From NCBI GenBank assembly GCA_030550695.1, contig JAUQOX010000099.1:1-9636 (forward strand): 9,636 nucleotides of DNA, written 5' to 3'. The translations under genes were made by a program, and so were the position numbers. The DNA is from Gemmatimonadota bacterium. Lineage in GTDB: Bacteria > Gemmatimonadota > Gemmatimonadetes > Longimicrobiales > Gaopeijiaceae. Within the stretch, counting starts at the first letter, position 1, and every line of letters starts with the position of its first letter. Under the pieces are notes generated by a model. The model saw only the letters and a list, made by a program, of their open reading frames with translations, was not told the origin of the DNA and searched no databases. Shown here one piece after another: positions 1-6,938 of the stretch.

Positions 1-232
1 GATCGGCCCCGGAGGGGCCCCTCTCTTCCTGGGCCGGCCCCACCGGATAGGGGTTCCGAGGGCCTGGAGAAGACCGGAAGTGGCCAGGGTCCGCACCACG
101 CCCGGGCCCGCTTGGCCGGGGAACCGGGGCGTTGGGGGCCCATCAAGGACCGGGGGCCGTGCAAAATGGGGGGGTCAGCCCCGGCGACCGCCGGGAGGGG
201 ACCCCGCCTCTGGCATGGGAAAGGAACCTACC
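1..232 (+). promoter_or_regulatory. Structured leader upstream of the arsP-like permease
   Basis: No convincing gene is visible in this left-edge stretch. An open frame runs in from position 80 ahead of the permease, but its proline/glycine/arginine-rich translation does not look like a permease N-terminus. A strong nested hairpin occupies 171-205: an outer stem pairs GGGGTC (171-176) with GACCCC (200-205), and an inner 7-bp stem pairs CCCGGCG (180-186) with CGCCGGG (189-195). It ends about 13 bases before the ribosome binding site of the permease, so it could affect translation or attenuation. No U-run follows, so it is not a standard terminator. A second GC hairpin lies at 5-19 (GGCCCC/GGGGCC). 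I see no clear promoter hexamers and no copy of the operator found upstream of arsR. Confidence 0.35.
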
Positions 233-1561
233 ATGGGACGACGATCGGCACCCAGCCTGTGGCGGGAAGAATGGAAGCCCCTGGTGGCCATGGCGGCCCT
301 CTTCGGGGTTCTCTACTGGCTTCCCACCGAGAGCCCCCGCCTGCAGGCGGGCCTGGTGGAATCACTAGCCTTGGCCCGATGGTATGCCCGGGAACACGTG
401 CTCCTATGCCTTGTTCCGGCCTTTTTCATTGCCGGGGCCATCACCGTGTTTCTGAATCAGCAGGCCGTACTCCGTTACCTGGGCCCCACCGCCCCCAAGG
501 TCGTGGCCTACGGGGTGGCCTCGGTGGCGGGAACGATCCTGGCGGTGTGCTCCTGCACAGTACTTCCCCTCTTCGCCGGAATCTACGCCATGGGGGCCGG
601 CCTGGGCCCCGCCTCGGCGTTCCTGTATTCCGGGCCTGCCATCAACGTCCTGGCCATCATCCTCACGGCCAGGATCCTGGGCCTCCAGCTCGGGGTGGCC
701 CGGGCCCTCGGGGCCGTGCTCTTTGCCGTGGTCATCGGCCTGTTGATGCACCTCCTCTTCCGGAGGGAGGACCAAGCCCGCGCTGCCCTGCAAGGACCGA
801 CGGACCCAGGGCTTGACGAATCCCGGCCCCTCCGGCAGACCGCAGTCTACTTTGCCCTTCTGGTGGGCATTCTGGTCTTCGCCAACTGGAGCAGGCCTCC
901 GACGCAGGAGGGTTTTTGGTTCGTCGTCTACCAGGCCCGGTGGTGGCTCACGGCCACCGTGGGGCTGGGGCTGGGGCTGGTCCTGGTGGCCTGGTTCGGC
1001 CTGGGGTGGGCGCGGTTTGCCGCGGTGGTCGTCCCCACCGCAGGTTCCGCCCTTGCTTTCCCCGGACATCCGGCGGTCCCCTTCGTGGTCGCCTTCGTGG
1101 CAATTTCCTGGGTCCTCGCCTCCGACGAAGGGGAACTCGGGCAATGGCTCAGAGCCTCGTGGGGCTACGCCAAACAGATCGTTCCCCTGCTCTTTGCGGG
1201 CATCCTGGTAGCGGGCCTTCTCCTTGGGCGTCCCGGGCAAGAAGGGCTGATCCCCTCCCACTGGATCTCCCAAGCCGTGGGGGGAAATTCCCTGGGCGCC
1301 AACCTGTTCGCCGCTGCGGCGGGCGCCTTCATGTATTTCGCCACCCTGACGGAAGTCCCCATCCTTCAAGGGCTCATGGGAAACGGGATGGGGAACGGTC
1401 CGGCCCTGGCGCTCCTGTTGGCGGGACCTGCGGTTTCCCTGCCGAGCCTGCTGGTGATCCGATCGGTGTTGGGAACGAAAAAAACCTTGGCCTTCCTCGC
1501 CCTGGTCATGGTCATGTCCACGGCAGTTGGCCTTCTTTACGGTGCCCTGGCCTCTTCCTGA
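233..1561 (+). CDS. arsP: ArsP/DUF318-family permease (organoarsenical or metal efflux)
   Basis: A 442-residue polytopic inner-membrane protein of the PF03773 permease family. Characterised ArsP members export trivalent organoarsenicals such as methylarsenite; other relatives are linked to selenite or metal resistance. The hallmark CSC (C106, C108) sits in AVCSCTVLPLF at the end of a hydrophobic helix. SGPAINVLAI (133-142) and AGPAVSLPSLLVI (397-409) look like the matching motifs of two inverted halves, with TEVPILQGLMGNGM (373-386) before the second. A charged cytoplasmic-type loop (about 177-202) separates the halves. I chose the ATG at 233 because GGAAAGGA lies 7 bases before it; an in-frame ATG at 215 lacks such a site and upstream residues are low-complexity. 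The gene is followed after 41 bp by a small CPRC redox protein, a common companion. Substrate is inferred from the facing ars operon; the exact substrate is not proved by sequence. Confidence 0.85.
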   Translation: MGRRSAPSLWREEWKPLVAMAALFGVLYWLPTESPRLQAGLVESLALARWYAREHVLLCLVPAFFIAGAITVFLNQQAVLRYLGPTAPKVVAYGVASVAGTILAVCSCTVLPLFAGIYAMGAGLGPASAFLYSGPAINVLAIILTARILGLQLGVARALGAVLFAVVIGLLMHLLFRREDQARAALQGPTDPGLDESRPLRQTAVYFALLVGILVFANWSRPPTQEGFWFVVYQARWWLTATVGLGLGLVLVAWFGLGWARFAAVVVPTAGSALAFPGHPAVPFVVAFVAISWVLASDEGELGQWLRASWGYAKQIVPLLFAGILVAGLLLGRPGQEGLIPSHWISQAVGGNSLGANLFAAAAGAFMYFATLTEVPILQGLMGNGMGNGPALALLLAGPAVSLPSLLVIRSVLGTKKTLAFLALVMVMSTAVGLLYGALASS

Positions 1562-1602
1562 CAGGCCGGGCGCCTTGGCACTTTTCGAGAAGAGGGAGTC
1601 CG

Positions 1603-1869
1603 ATGCTGAAGATCGAGGTGTTGGGGCCGGGCTGCCCCCGCTGTGTGACCTTGGAGAAGAACGTGCGCACGGCTCTGGACGAGCTGGGCCTCCGTGCGGA
1701 GGTCACCAAGGTGAGCGACGTCGGCGAGATCGCGCGCCGCGGGGTGTTCCTGACACCGGGCCTGGTGGTCAACGGGAAAGTGGCGTCCTCGGGCCACCTC
1801 CTCTCGGTCCAGCAGGTGAAGAAGCTCCTGGAGAAGGAAGGTCTGGCGGGGAGCAGCGAAACCCCTTGA
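1603..1869 (+). CDS. Small thioredoxin-fold redox protein (thioredoxin_3 / TM0996 type)
   Basis: An 88-residue protein of the minimal thioredoxin-like 'redox-active disulfide protein 2' family. It begins with a beta strand (MLKIEVLGPG) leading directly into the CPRC active site (C11, C14), followed by a helix. The cis-proline segment is LTPGLVVNGKV (P52), and a last helix carries basic residues (VKKLLEKEG). It has no signal peptide, so it should act in the cytoplasm. The ATG at 1603 is preceded by AGAGGGAG (1591-1598). It lies 41 bp after the permease stop on the same strand and is probably cotranscribed. Members of this family are often encoded beside CSC-motif permeases, so a role in passing electrons or metal(loid) thiol ligands to the permease is plausible but is inference. 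The last eight residues (LAGSSETP) are likely disordered. Confidence 0.85.
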   Translation: MLKIEVLGPGCPRCVTLEKNVRTALDELGLRAEVTKVSDVGEIARRGVFLTPGLVVNGKVASSGHLLSVQQVKKLLEKEGLAGSSETP

Positions 1870-2053
1870 GCCCCCCCTGGCTCCCTAGGCCCCCGGGGGG
1901 ATGGGAAGGGAGAAGCCGGCATCGCGTCGCCTTTCCGGGGCGGATCGGGGTGTTGCCTTGCGGTGGAGCGACGGGTCCTGGCAGCGACCCCTCCGGGCCC
2001 CCTCGACCCCAACAGCCCCCTGTGCCGGGGAGGAGGCGAGGGTCCGCAGCCCC
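1870..2053. other. Convergent intergenic region with stem-loop
   Basis: This 184-bp gap separates the ends of the two converging operons. A stem-loop at 1879-1917 pairs CTCCCT (1881-1886) with AGGGAG (1907-1912), with an outer GGC/GCC offset by two bases and an inner CCCCC/GGGGG run. A smaller GGGTC/GACCC hairpin lies near 1975-1992. Neither has a T-tract on either strand, so these are at best Rho-dependent or weak bidirectional termination structures. No coding sequence is evident. Confidence 0.3.
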
Positions 2054-3772
2054 CTAAGCTTGCCGGATCCGTAGGCTCCTGAGACGGTTCAATGCTGCCG
2101 CCAGTTCGAAGCGCCGAAAGGCCGCCAGATCGCCCCGGGGAACAACGTCCAGCACATCCAGCCCACCCTGGGCCACGGCCTCCTCCACCCGATCCAAAAG
2201 AACGGGCAAAGGCGTGCGGCCATCCAGGAGTTCCCGAACCACGAGCACGAGGGCTTGGCCGATGGCCCGGGCCTGGGATGGAGACACGATCTGCTCCACC
2301 GAGGAAAGGTCCAGCTCCTCGTCGCCCAGGACCAAGGTGCGCCGGCCCCTGATCTGCACCCGGACCCACCGGCGGCGCCCTTCCCCGGGGCGCGGCCCTT
2401 GGGGGAGGGGGATCCGGGGAGAGGGACGCCGTAGGGGCTCGGCGGCCTCCACCCATCGGCCGGTGGGGAAGCTCCGGGCCACCTCCCGGGCTTTGACGGT
2501 GAGGTCCCGGGGGCGATAGGCTTCCATGGCGATGACGGTGTCCGCCACATCCAGATAATCGCCGCTCCCCCCCAACACCACCACCGAACTCACCCCCAGA
2601 TCTTCGTACAGGGCCCGGATCCGATCCACCAAGGGGGTGATGGGCTCGCACTCTTTCGGCACCAGCGCCTGCATCCGGCGGTCCCGGATCATGAGATTCG
2701 TTGCGGCGGTATCCTCGTCCACCAAGAGGAGCCGGGCGCCGGCCTCCAAGGCCTCCACCAGGTTGGCGGCCTGGCTGGTGGATCCCGAGGCATTGGGGGT
2801 GCAGAAGAAACGGGTGGATTCCCCTCCCGGCAGCCCGCGGATGAACGGCGAAAGATCCACCCCCTGGACCGACCTCCCGTCTTCGGCGCGGATTTTCACC
2901 GCCCCCGCATCCGCCACCACCTGCTCCCGCCCGTCTCCCGGCCGGTGGTTGTAGACACCCCGCTCCAGGGCCCGCAGGAGCGTGCTCTTGCCGTGATAGC
3001 CCCCCCCCACCACCAGGGTCACCCCCCGAGGGATCCCCATCCCCGTGATCCGGCCGGCATGGGGCAGCTCCACTTCCACCCTCAGCGTCCGGGGTGAGAC
3101 GAAGGGCACCACCTTCGGCCCCTCGAGGGGCTCCTGACTCACGCCGCTCTTTCGGGGGAGGACGGCTCCATCGGCCACGAAGGCCACCAGGCCCAACCCC
3201 TCCAAGGCCCCCCGCAGCGCCTCGGCGTCTTCGTTGGTGTGGGCGTGCCGGCGGAGCTCGTCGAGGTCATAGGCCCGCCCCCGGAGGGTCCGGTCCACCA
3301 GGGCGGGAAGCTCATCCAGAAAAATACGCACCGCATCCCGCCCTAAAACCCTGCGACCCTCCGCCGGAAGCCCCACGGTGAAGCGGGCCTCCACCGCGCC
3401 GTCTTCCCCCACCAGCACGGCGGTCTGGGCCAGCACCTCCTGACCGGGAGCTTCCATCTGAATCTCCCCACCCCTCCCCGTGCCTCGGCGCCGCGATACC
3501 TCCGCGGCCCCGGCGGCGAAGGTTCGAGCCAAGAGGCAGGCAACGCCGACCCTCCGGGAGGCGGGATGCAGGACCTCGCGGGGAAGCCCCACCGCCCGGC
3601 CTTCCAGCCGGACCCGCACCCGGGAGGGGGGAGCAAAGGGATCGCCTTGAACATGGTCTACCGAGAGCACCCAGTCCCGGATCCTCCACGACCCCTGGAT
3701 TTCCCGGTAGGCAGGGTATCCGCGCCCGTCCAAACGCGAGAGAACCGTACGAAGCTCGGCTTCGTCTCTCAT
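2054..3772 (-). CDS. Predicted ABC-class P-loop ATPase (PF09818/COG3044)
   Basis: A 572-residue soluble protein of the 'predicted ATPase of the ABC class' family; the trypanosome RNA-editing factor MRB1590 is, as I recall, a structurally studied relative that binds RNA. The N-terminal region (1-230) opens with the family-typical RLDGRGYPAYREIQGSW. The nucleotide-binding core follows: Walker A GGGYHGKST (256-264), a signature-like SGSTSQA (329-335), Walker B LLLVDEDTAATN (348-359) with D352/E353, and VVLGGSGDYLDVADTVIAM (398-416). The C-terminal part (about 420-572) starts basic and proline-rich and ends in a predicted helical domain. It has no membrane segments, so it is not a transporter by itself. 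The ATG at 3772 lies 11 bp after the phosphoesterase stop, with TAAGG overlapping that stop as a likely ribosome site, so translation is probably coupled. Its cellular role is unknown; placement as last gene of an ars operon is the main clue. Confidence 0.85.
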   Translation of the reverse strand: MRDEAELRTVLSRLDGRGYPAYREIQGSWRIRDWVLSVDHVQGDPFAPPSRVRVRLEGRAVGLPREVLHPASRRVGVACLLARTFAAGAAEVSRRRGTGRGGEIQMEAPGQEVLAQTAVLVGEDGAVEARFTVGLPAEGRRVLGRDAVRIFLDELPALVDRTLRGRAYDLDELRRHAHTNEDAEALRGALEGLGLVAFVADGAVLPRKSGVSQEPLEGPKVVPFVSPRTLRVEVELPHAGRITGMGIPRGVTLVVGGGYHGKSTLLRALERGVYNHRPGDGREQVVADAGAVKIRAEDGRSVQGVDLSPFIRGLPGGESTRFFCTPNASGSTSQAANLVEALEAGARLLLVDEDTAATNLMIRDRRMQALVPKECEPITPLVDRIRALYEDLGVSSVVVLGGSGDYLDVADTVIAMEAYRPRDLTVKAREVARSFPTGRWVEAAEPLRRPSPRIPLPQGPRPGEGRRRWVRVQIRGRRTLVLGDEELDLSSVEQIVSPSQARAIGQALVLVVRELLDGRTPLPVLLDRVEEAVAQGGLDVLDVVPRGDLAAFRRFELAAALNRLRSLRIRQA

Positions 3773-3783
3773 GGCCAGCCGCC

Positions 3784-4533
3784 TTACCCCCTACCCCCCG
3801 TCTCCAGGTGAACGGCAAAGGCGTCGGGCAGGTCGGAGGCCCGGATGGCCGCTGCTGCCCGGGCCACATCGTAGATCACCCGCACGAACTCTGCCCTTAC
3901 CCCGCCGGCCCCCATCTCCAGCACCACGTAGCCTGCCCGCGGATCTCCGTCCTTGGGGCGTCCCACCGAGCCGGTGTTCACGAAATGGATCCCCTCCACC
4001 GACCGATGCCACGGCAAATGGGTGTGGCCGAAGGCCAGCACGTCACCGGCCTTGGCTCCCACCTCCCCCGCCATCTTCAGACAGAAGGTGTCGGATCGAT
4101 CTTCCGTCCAGTAGAAGGTGTTGAGGACCGGACTCCCGTGGAACAGGAACAGGGTGGGCCCCGACTGATGTCCACCCAGGGGACGAAGATCCAGGCGAAA
4201 GGGGAGTGCGGCGAGCCTGCGCTTGGTGCCGGAGGAGGTGTGGGCCAGGGTCCAGGCATAGGAAATATGGCTGAGTTCCTCTTGGCGGGGATCTTCATAG
4301 CGGCACCCGCAGTGCTTGTAGCCTGTGGCGGCGGTGGAGTCGTAGTTTCCTGCCACCCCAGGGATCCCCCGCTCGGCCAACAGGGCCACCACCTCGTCGG
4401 GCCAAGGAGCATACCCCACCAGGTCCCCCAGGTGATAGACGGCATCGAGGTCGCCCCGGTCGTCCATGTGGGCCAAGACAGCCTCCAGAGCCGGCAAGTT
4501 CGCGTGGATATCGCTCATCAGGGCAATGTTCAT
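3784..4533 (-). CDS. Calcineurin-like metallophosphoesterase (YfcE/MJ0936-like)
   Basis: A 249-residue cytoplasmic protein with the full dimetal phosphoesterase motif set: SDIHAN (D8, H10), GDLVGY (D37), GNYD (N63), FHGSP (H132), GHTH (H170, H172) and the GSVGRPKDGDP end motif (188-197) typical of YfcE-like phosphodiesterases. No signal peptide or membrane helix is seen. Substrate cannot be read from sequence. A KHCGCRYEDP segment (74-83) just after the GNYD motif puts two cysteines (C75, C77) near the active site. I chose the ATG at 4533, not the one at 4539: GGAGG at 4540-4544 is 6 bases from it, and this ATG overlaps the arsM stop as ATGA. It is therefore translationally coupled to arsM and followed 11 bp later by the ABC-class ATPase. 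Context suggests a role in the arsenic response, perhaps repair or turnover of an arsenate- or stress-related phosphoester, but that is inference. Confidence 0.85.
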   Translation of the reverse strand: MNIALMSDIHANLPALEAVLAHMDDRGDLDAVYHLGDLVGYAPWPDEVVALLAERGIPGVAGNYDSTAATGYKHCGCRYEDPRQEELSHISYAWTLAHTSSGTKRRLAALPFRLDLRPLGGHQSGPTLFLFHGSPVLNTFYWTEDRSDTFCLKMAGEVGAKAGDVLAFGHTHLPWHRSVEGIHFVNTGSVGRPKDGDPRAGYVVLEMGAGGVRAEFVRVIYDVARAAAAIRASDLPDAFAVHLETGGRG

Positions 4534-5411
4534 CCCCATCCTCCGCGAGGGCCTCCATCACCTTGCTGCGCGCCGTCGGGCTTCACTGCCCTCACGAACG
4601 CCGCCATGAGGCGTCCCGCCAGGCCTGCTGCCAACCCGTCCACCTCCAGACCGGCCGCCTCCAGAAATCCGCGGGCCTCCTCCAGCGTGTAGATACGGGT
4701 AGGTTCCAGACTCGCCTCCCGGAACCCCGCCTCCTCCAGCAAAGCCAGGAACTCTTCCTCCCGCAGAGCTCCAGCCACACAGCCCGCCCACAGCTCCAGG
4801 TTTCGTCGCAGTTCGGCCGGAAGCTCCCCCCGGACCACGATGTCCGAGACGGCAAGGCGACCCCCGGGACGCAGCACCCGGAAGGCCTCCTGGAACACCC
4901 GGCGCTTGTCGGCAGCCAGATTGATCACGCAGTTGCTGAGGATCACGTCCACCGACTCGTCGGGGAGGGGCAGAGCCTCGATGTCGCCTTGCAGGAACTC
5001 GACGTTGGCCACGCCGGCCTCCCGGGCGTTCCTGCGGGCCAGCTCCAACATCTCGTCGGTCAGGTCCACCCCGTAGGCCCTCCCCATGGGGCCTACCCGG
5101 CGGGCCGCCAGGATCACGTCGATCCCTCCCCCACTTCCGAGATCCAGGACGACCTCCCCTTGCCGAAGCTCGGCCAGGGCCGTGGGGTTCCCGCAGCCCA
5201 GGGAGGCCAAGAGGGCCTCCTCGGGAAGGGTGGCGGCAACTTCGGCGTCGTAGAGGTCCCGGCTCACCGGGTCCTTGCCCCCGGGCCCACAACAGGGCGA
5301 GGGTCCGCAGCAGGAAGCGCTCCCACTTCCCAGGACCCGCAAGGCCTGCCGGCCGTATTTTTCTTTCACCACCGTCTTGATGGGGACCTCACCCTCTTCT
5401 TGCCGTCTCAT
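4530..5411 (-). CDS. arsM: Arsenite S-adenosylmethionine methyltransferase
   Basis: A 293-residue class I SAM-dependent methyltransferase that methylates As(III), giving methylated and eventually volatile arsenicals. The N-terminus has the family-typical VVKEKYGRQAL, then a cysteine-rich SCCGPSPCCGPGG (C34, C35, C40, C41). The SAM-binding motif I is VVLDLGSGGGIDV (87-99), with the acidic D116 in YGVDLT and QGDIEALPLP (141-150) following. The three conserved As(III)-binding cysteines are placed as expected: C73 (GCGNP), C161 (SNCVINL) and C211 (AGCVAGAL). Motif FRVLRPGGRLAVSDIV (177-192) precedes the third. The length is normal for bacterial ArsM. The ATG at 5411 overlaps the acr3 stop as ATGA, and the gene's own stop overlaps the next start the same way, so it is an internal operon gene. 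The C-terminal tail (GDGGPRGGWG) is low-complexity. Confidence 0.95.
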   Translation of the reverse strand: MRRQEEGEVPIKTVVKEKYGRQALRVLGSGSASCCGPSPCCGPGGKDPVSRDLYDAEVAATLPEEALLASLGCGNPTALAELRQGEVVLDLGSGGGIDVILAARRVGPMGRAYGVDLTDEMLELARRNAREAGVANVEFLQGDIEALPLPDESVDVILSNCVINLAADKRRVFQEAFRVLRPGGRLAVSDIVVRGELPAELRRNLELWAGCVAGALREEEFLALLEEAGFREASLEPTRIYTLEEARGFLEAAGLEVDGLAAGLAGRLMAAFVRAVKPDGAQQGDGGPRGGWG

Positions 5412-6463
5412 GCCGTCGCCTCGCCGTAGACCCGTCTCTTGAAGAACAACGCCACGTTCACCAAAGCCAGAAGCACGGGCACCTCCACCAGGGGTCCGAT
5501 GACGGTGGCGAAGGCTTGGGGGGAATGTACGCCGAAGACGGCCACGGCCACGGCGATGGCCAGCTCGAAGTCGTTGCTGGCCGCGGTGAGGGAGACGGTG
5601 GTGTTCTGCGGATAAGCGGCGCCGAACCAGCGGGCCTTGGCCAGGAAGAAGGTCACCAGGAACATGACCACGAAGTAGCCCGTCAGGGGAAAGGCTACCC
5701 GTAGCACATCCACAGGAAGCTGGATGATCATCTCCCCTTTGGACGAGAACATCACCACCACCGTGAAGAGCAGAGCCAGCAGGGTCATGGGGCTGATCCG
5801 GGGGATGAACACCCGTGTGTACCATTCCTCCCCCTTGCGGGGAAGGAGAAGAACCCGGGACAGGAGACCCGCTGCCATGGGGGTCCCCAAGAAGACCAAC
5901 ACGATGGAAGCGATGTCCCACACCCCGATATCCACGTGCACACTCCGCATGCCGAACAGGGGCGGCAGGACGGCCAGGAAGAACCAGGCGTACACACCGT
6001 AGAACAACACCTGGAAGAGGGCATTGAAGGCCACCAGCCCGGCCACCAGATCGGGATCCCCTTTGGCCAGATCGTTCCATACCAGCACCATGGCGATGCA
6101 GCGGGCCAGCCCCACCAGAATGAGCCCCACCGCGTACTCGGGCTTGTCGTACAGGAGGGTTACGGCCAGGGCGAACATGACCACCGGCCCCACGACCCAG
6201 TTCTGGAACAGCGAGAGGGCCAGGACCCGGCGGCGGCGGAAAACGCTCCCCAGCTTCTCGTACTTCACCTTGGCCAGGGGCGGGTACATCATCAGGATCA
6301 GCCCCACGGCAATCAGGAGGGGCGCCGGCCCGATCTTTACCCGCTCGATGACCTCGGGGGCCTGGGGGAAGACCCATCCGAGGGCCACCCCCCCCACCAT
6401 GGCCAGAAGAATCCAAAGGGTGAGATAGCGGTCCAGCACACTCAGGCGCCTACCCAAAGCCAT
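5408..6463 (-). CDS. acr3: Acr3-family arsenite efflux permease
   Basis: A 351-residue integral inner-membrane protein with about ten hydrophobic helices, matching the Acr3 (ARSB-2, BASS superfamily) arsenite exporters. Diagnostic features are the essential cysteine in GLARCIAMVLVWNDL (C122), FNALFQVLFYGVYAWFF (146-162), the NTTVSLTAASNDFELAIAVAVAVFG segment near the C-terminal half (287-311), and GPLVEVPVLLALV (323-335) with glutamate E327. It expels As(OH)3 using the proton gradient. I chose the ATG at 6463 because AGGAGG (6471-6476) is 7 bases upstream; an earlier ATG at 6499 has no such site and adds residues unlike the family. It follows arsR after 81 bp and its stop overlaps the arsM start by 4 bp. 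It is intact and of normal length. Confidence 0.95.
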   Translation of the reverse strand: MALGRRLSVLDRYLTLWILLAMVGGVALGWVFPQAPEVIERVKIGPAPLLIAVGLILMMYPPLAKVKYEKLGSVFRRRRVLALSLFQNWVVGPVVMFALAVTLLYDKPEYAVGLILVGLARCIAMVLVWNDLAKGDPDLVAGLVAFNALFQVLFYGVYAWFFLAVLPPLFGMRSVHVDIGVWDIASIVLVFLGTPMAAGLLSRVLLLPRKGEEWYTRVFIPRISPMTLLALLFTVVVMFSSKGEMIIQLPVDVLRVAFPLTGYFVVMFLVTFFLAKARWFGAAYPQNTTVSLTAASNDFELAIAVAVAVFGVHSPQAFATVIGPLVEVPVLLALVNVALFFKRRVYGEATA

Positions 6464-6544
6464 CACTCTTCCTCCTGTTCGCAACGGGGCCGACGGCACC
6501 GGGCGATGGCCCTGGCGCTACCTCCTCCCAGCTCCCCCTCTTCC

Positions 6545-6925
6545 TTATTCCTCGCAACATGGAAACCCGTCATCCGAAGGATCCGCCAAACCGGCCAGGA
6601 GAGCCTGAAGGCGTCTCAGCCCCGCGGCGTCGATGCAGTAACACGCCCGCGGACCCTCCACCTCCCCCCTCACCAGCCCCGACTCCTTGAGGATCGCCAG
6701 GTGCTGGGAGACGGTGGACTTGGCCAAGGGGAGCCTGTCCGCCAGGTCGCCGTACAGACAACGCTGCTGGGAGGCCAGGAGGCGGACGATCCCCACCCGG
6801 ACGGGATGGCTCAGGGCCCGGGCCAGCCGGGCCAGGTCGCGGTCGGCCTCCGGGTCCGAGGGCCAGGCGTCGGGGGGAGGGCAGGGGGAGCAGCGCTGGG
6901 GCTCTCGACGAAGGCTTCCCCCCAC
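6545..6925 (-). CDS. arsR: ArsR-family arsenic-responsive repressor
   Basis: A 126-residue winged-helix repressor heading the minus-strand ars operon. The conserved LARALSHPVRVGIVRLL (31-50) starts the DNA-binding fold, and the recognition region is LPLAKSTVSQHLAILKESGLV (65-85), followed by the beta wing GEVEGPRACYCID. It carries seven cysteines: C12 and C15 in an N-terminal CSPC, C56 in the helix before the recognition helix, C95 and C97 in the wing, and C123/C124 near the end. The start is a GTG at 6925, chosen because a perfect AAGGAGG (6932-6938) lies 6 bases before it; an in-frame ATG at 6985 has no ribosome site and would add unrelated residues. It probably binds the inverted repeats at 6991-7017 and releases DNA when As(III) binds cysteines. 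It lies 81 bp before acr3. Confidence 0.93.
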   Translation of the reverse strand: MGGSLRREPQRCSPCPPPDAWPSDPEADRDLARLARALSHPVRVGIVRLLASQQRCLYGDLADRLPLAKSTVSQHLAILKESGLVRGEVEGPRACYCIDAAGLRRLQALLAGLADPSDDGFPCCEE

Positions 6926-6931
6926 GGAGTT

Positions 6932-6938
6932 CCTCCTT
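6932..6938 (-). promoter_or_regulatory. Shine-Dalgarno site deciding the arsR GTG start
   Basis: On the minus strand this reads AAGGAGG, a full anti-Shine-Dalgarno match, 6 bases before the GTG at 6925. It is the reason for choosing GTG rather than the upstream ATG at 6985. Confidence 0.8.

Noticed and set aside
80..232. N-terminal extension of the permease reading frame
   Set aside because: The 51 extra residues are proline, glycine and arginine rich with no family resemblance, and the ATG at 233 has its own good ribosome site.
960..985. GGGGCT triplicate microrepeat inside the permease
   Set aside because: It encodes an ordinary glycine/leucine transmembrane stretch (GLGLGLVLV) and needs no other explanation.
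404..1369. Long minus-strand open frame across the permease
   Set aside because: Highly charged, glycine/proline-rich translation with no motif; it is the antisense shadow of a clear GC-rich permease gene.
1512..2651. Minus-strand open frame across the convergent gap
   Set aside because: It overlaps the redox gene and the ATPase end in a different frame and is dominated by G, P, R and S; no ribosome site or family motif is seen.
5412..6416. Upstream part of the long open frame that contains arsM
   Set aside because: It overlaps acr3 in another frame and translates to low-complexity sequence; arsM starts at 5411 with an ATGA overlap.
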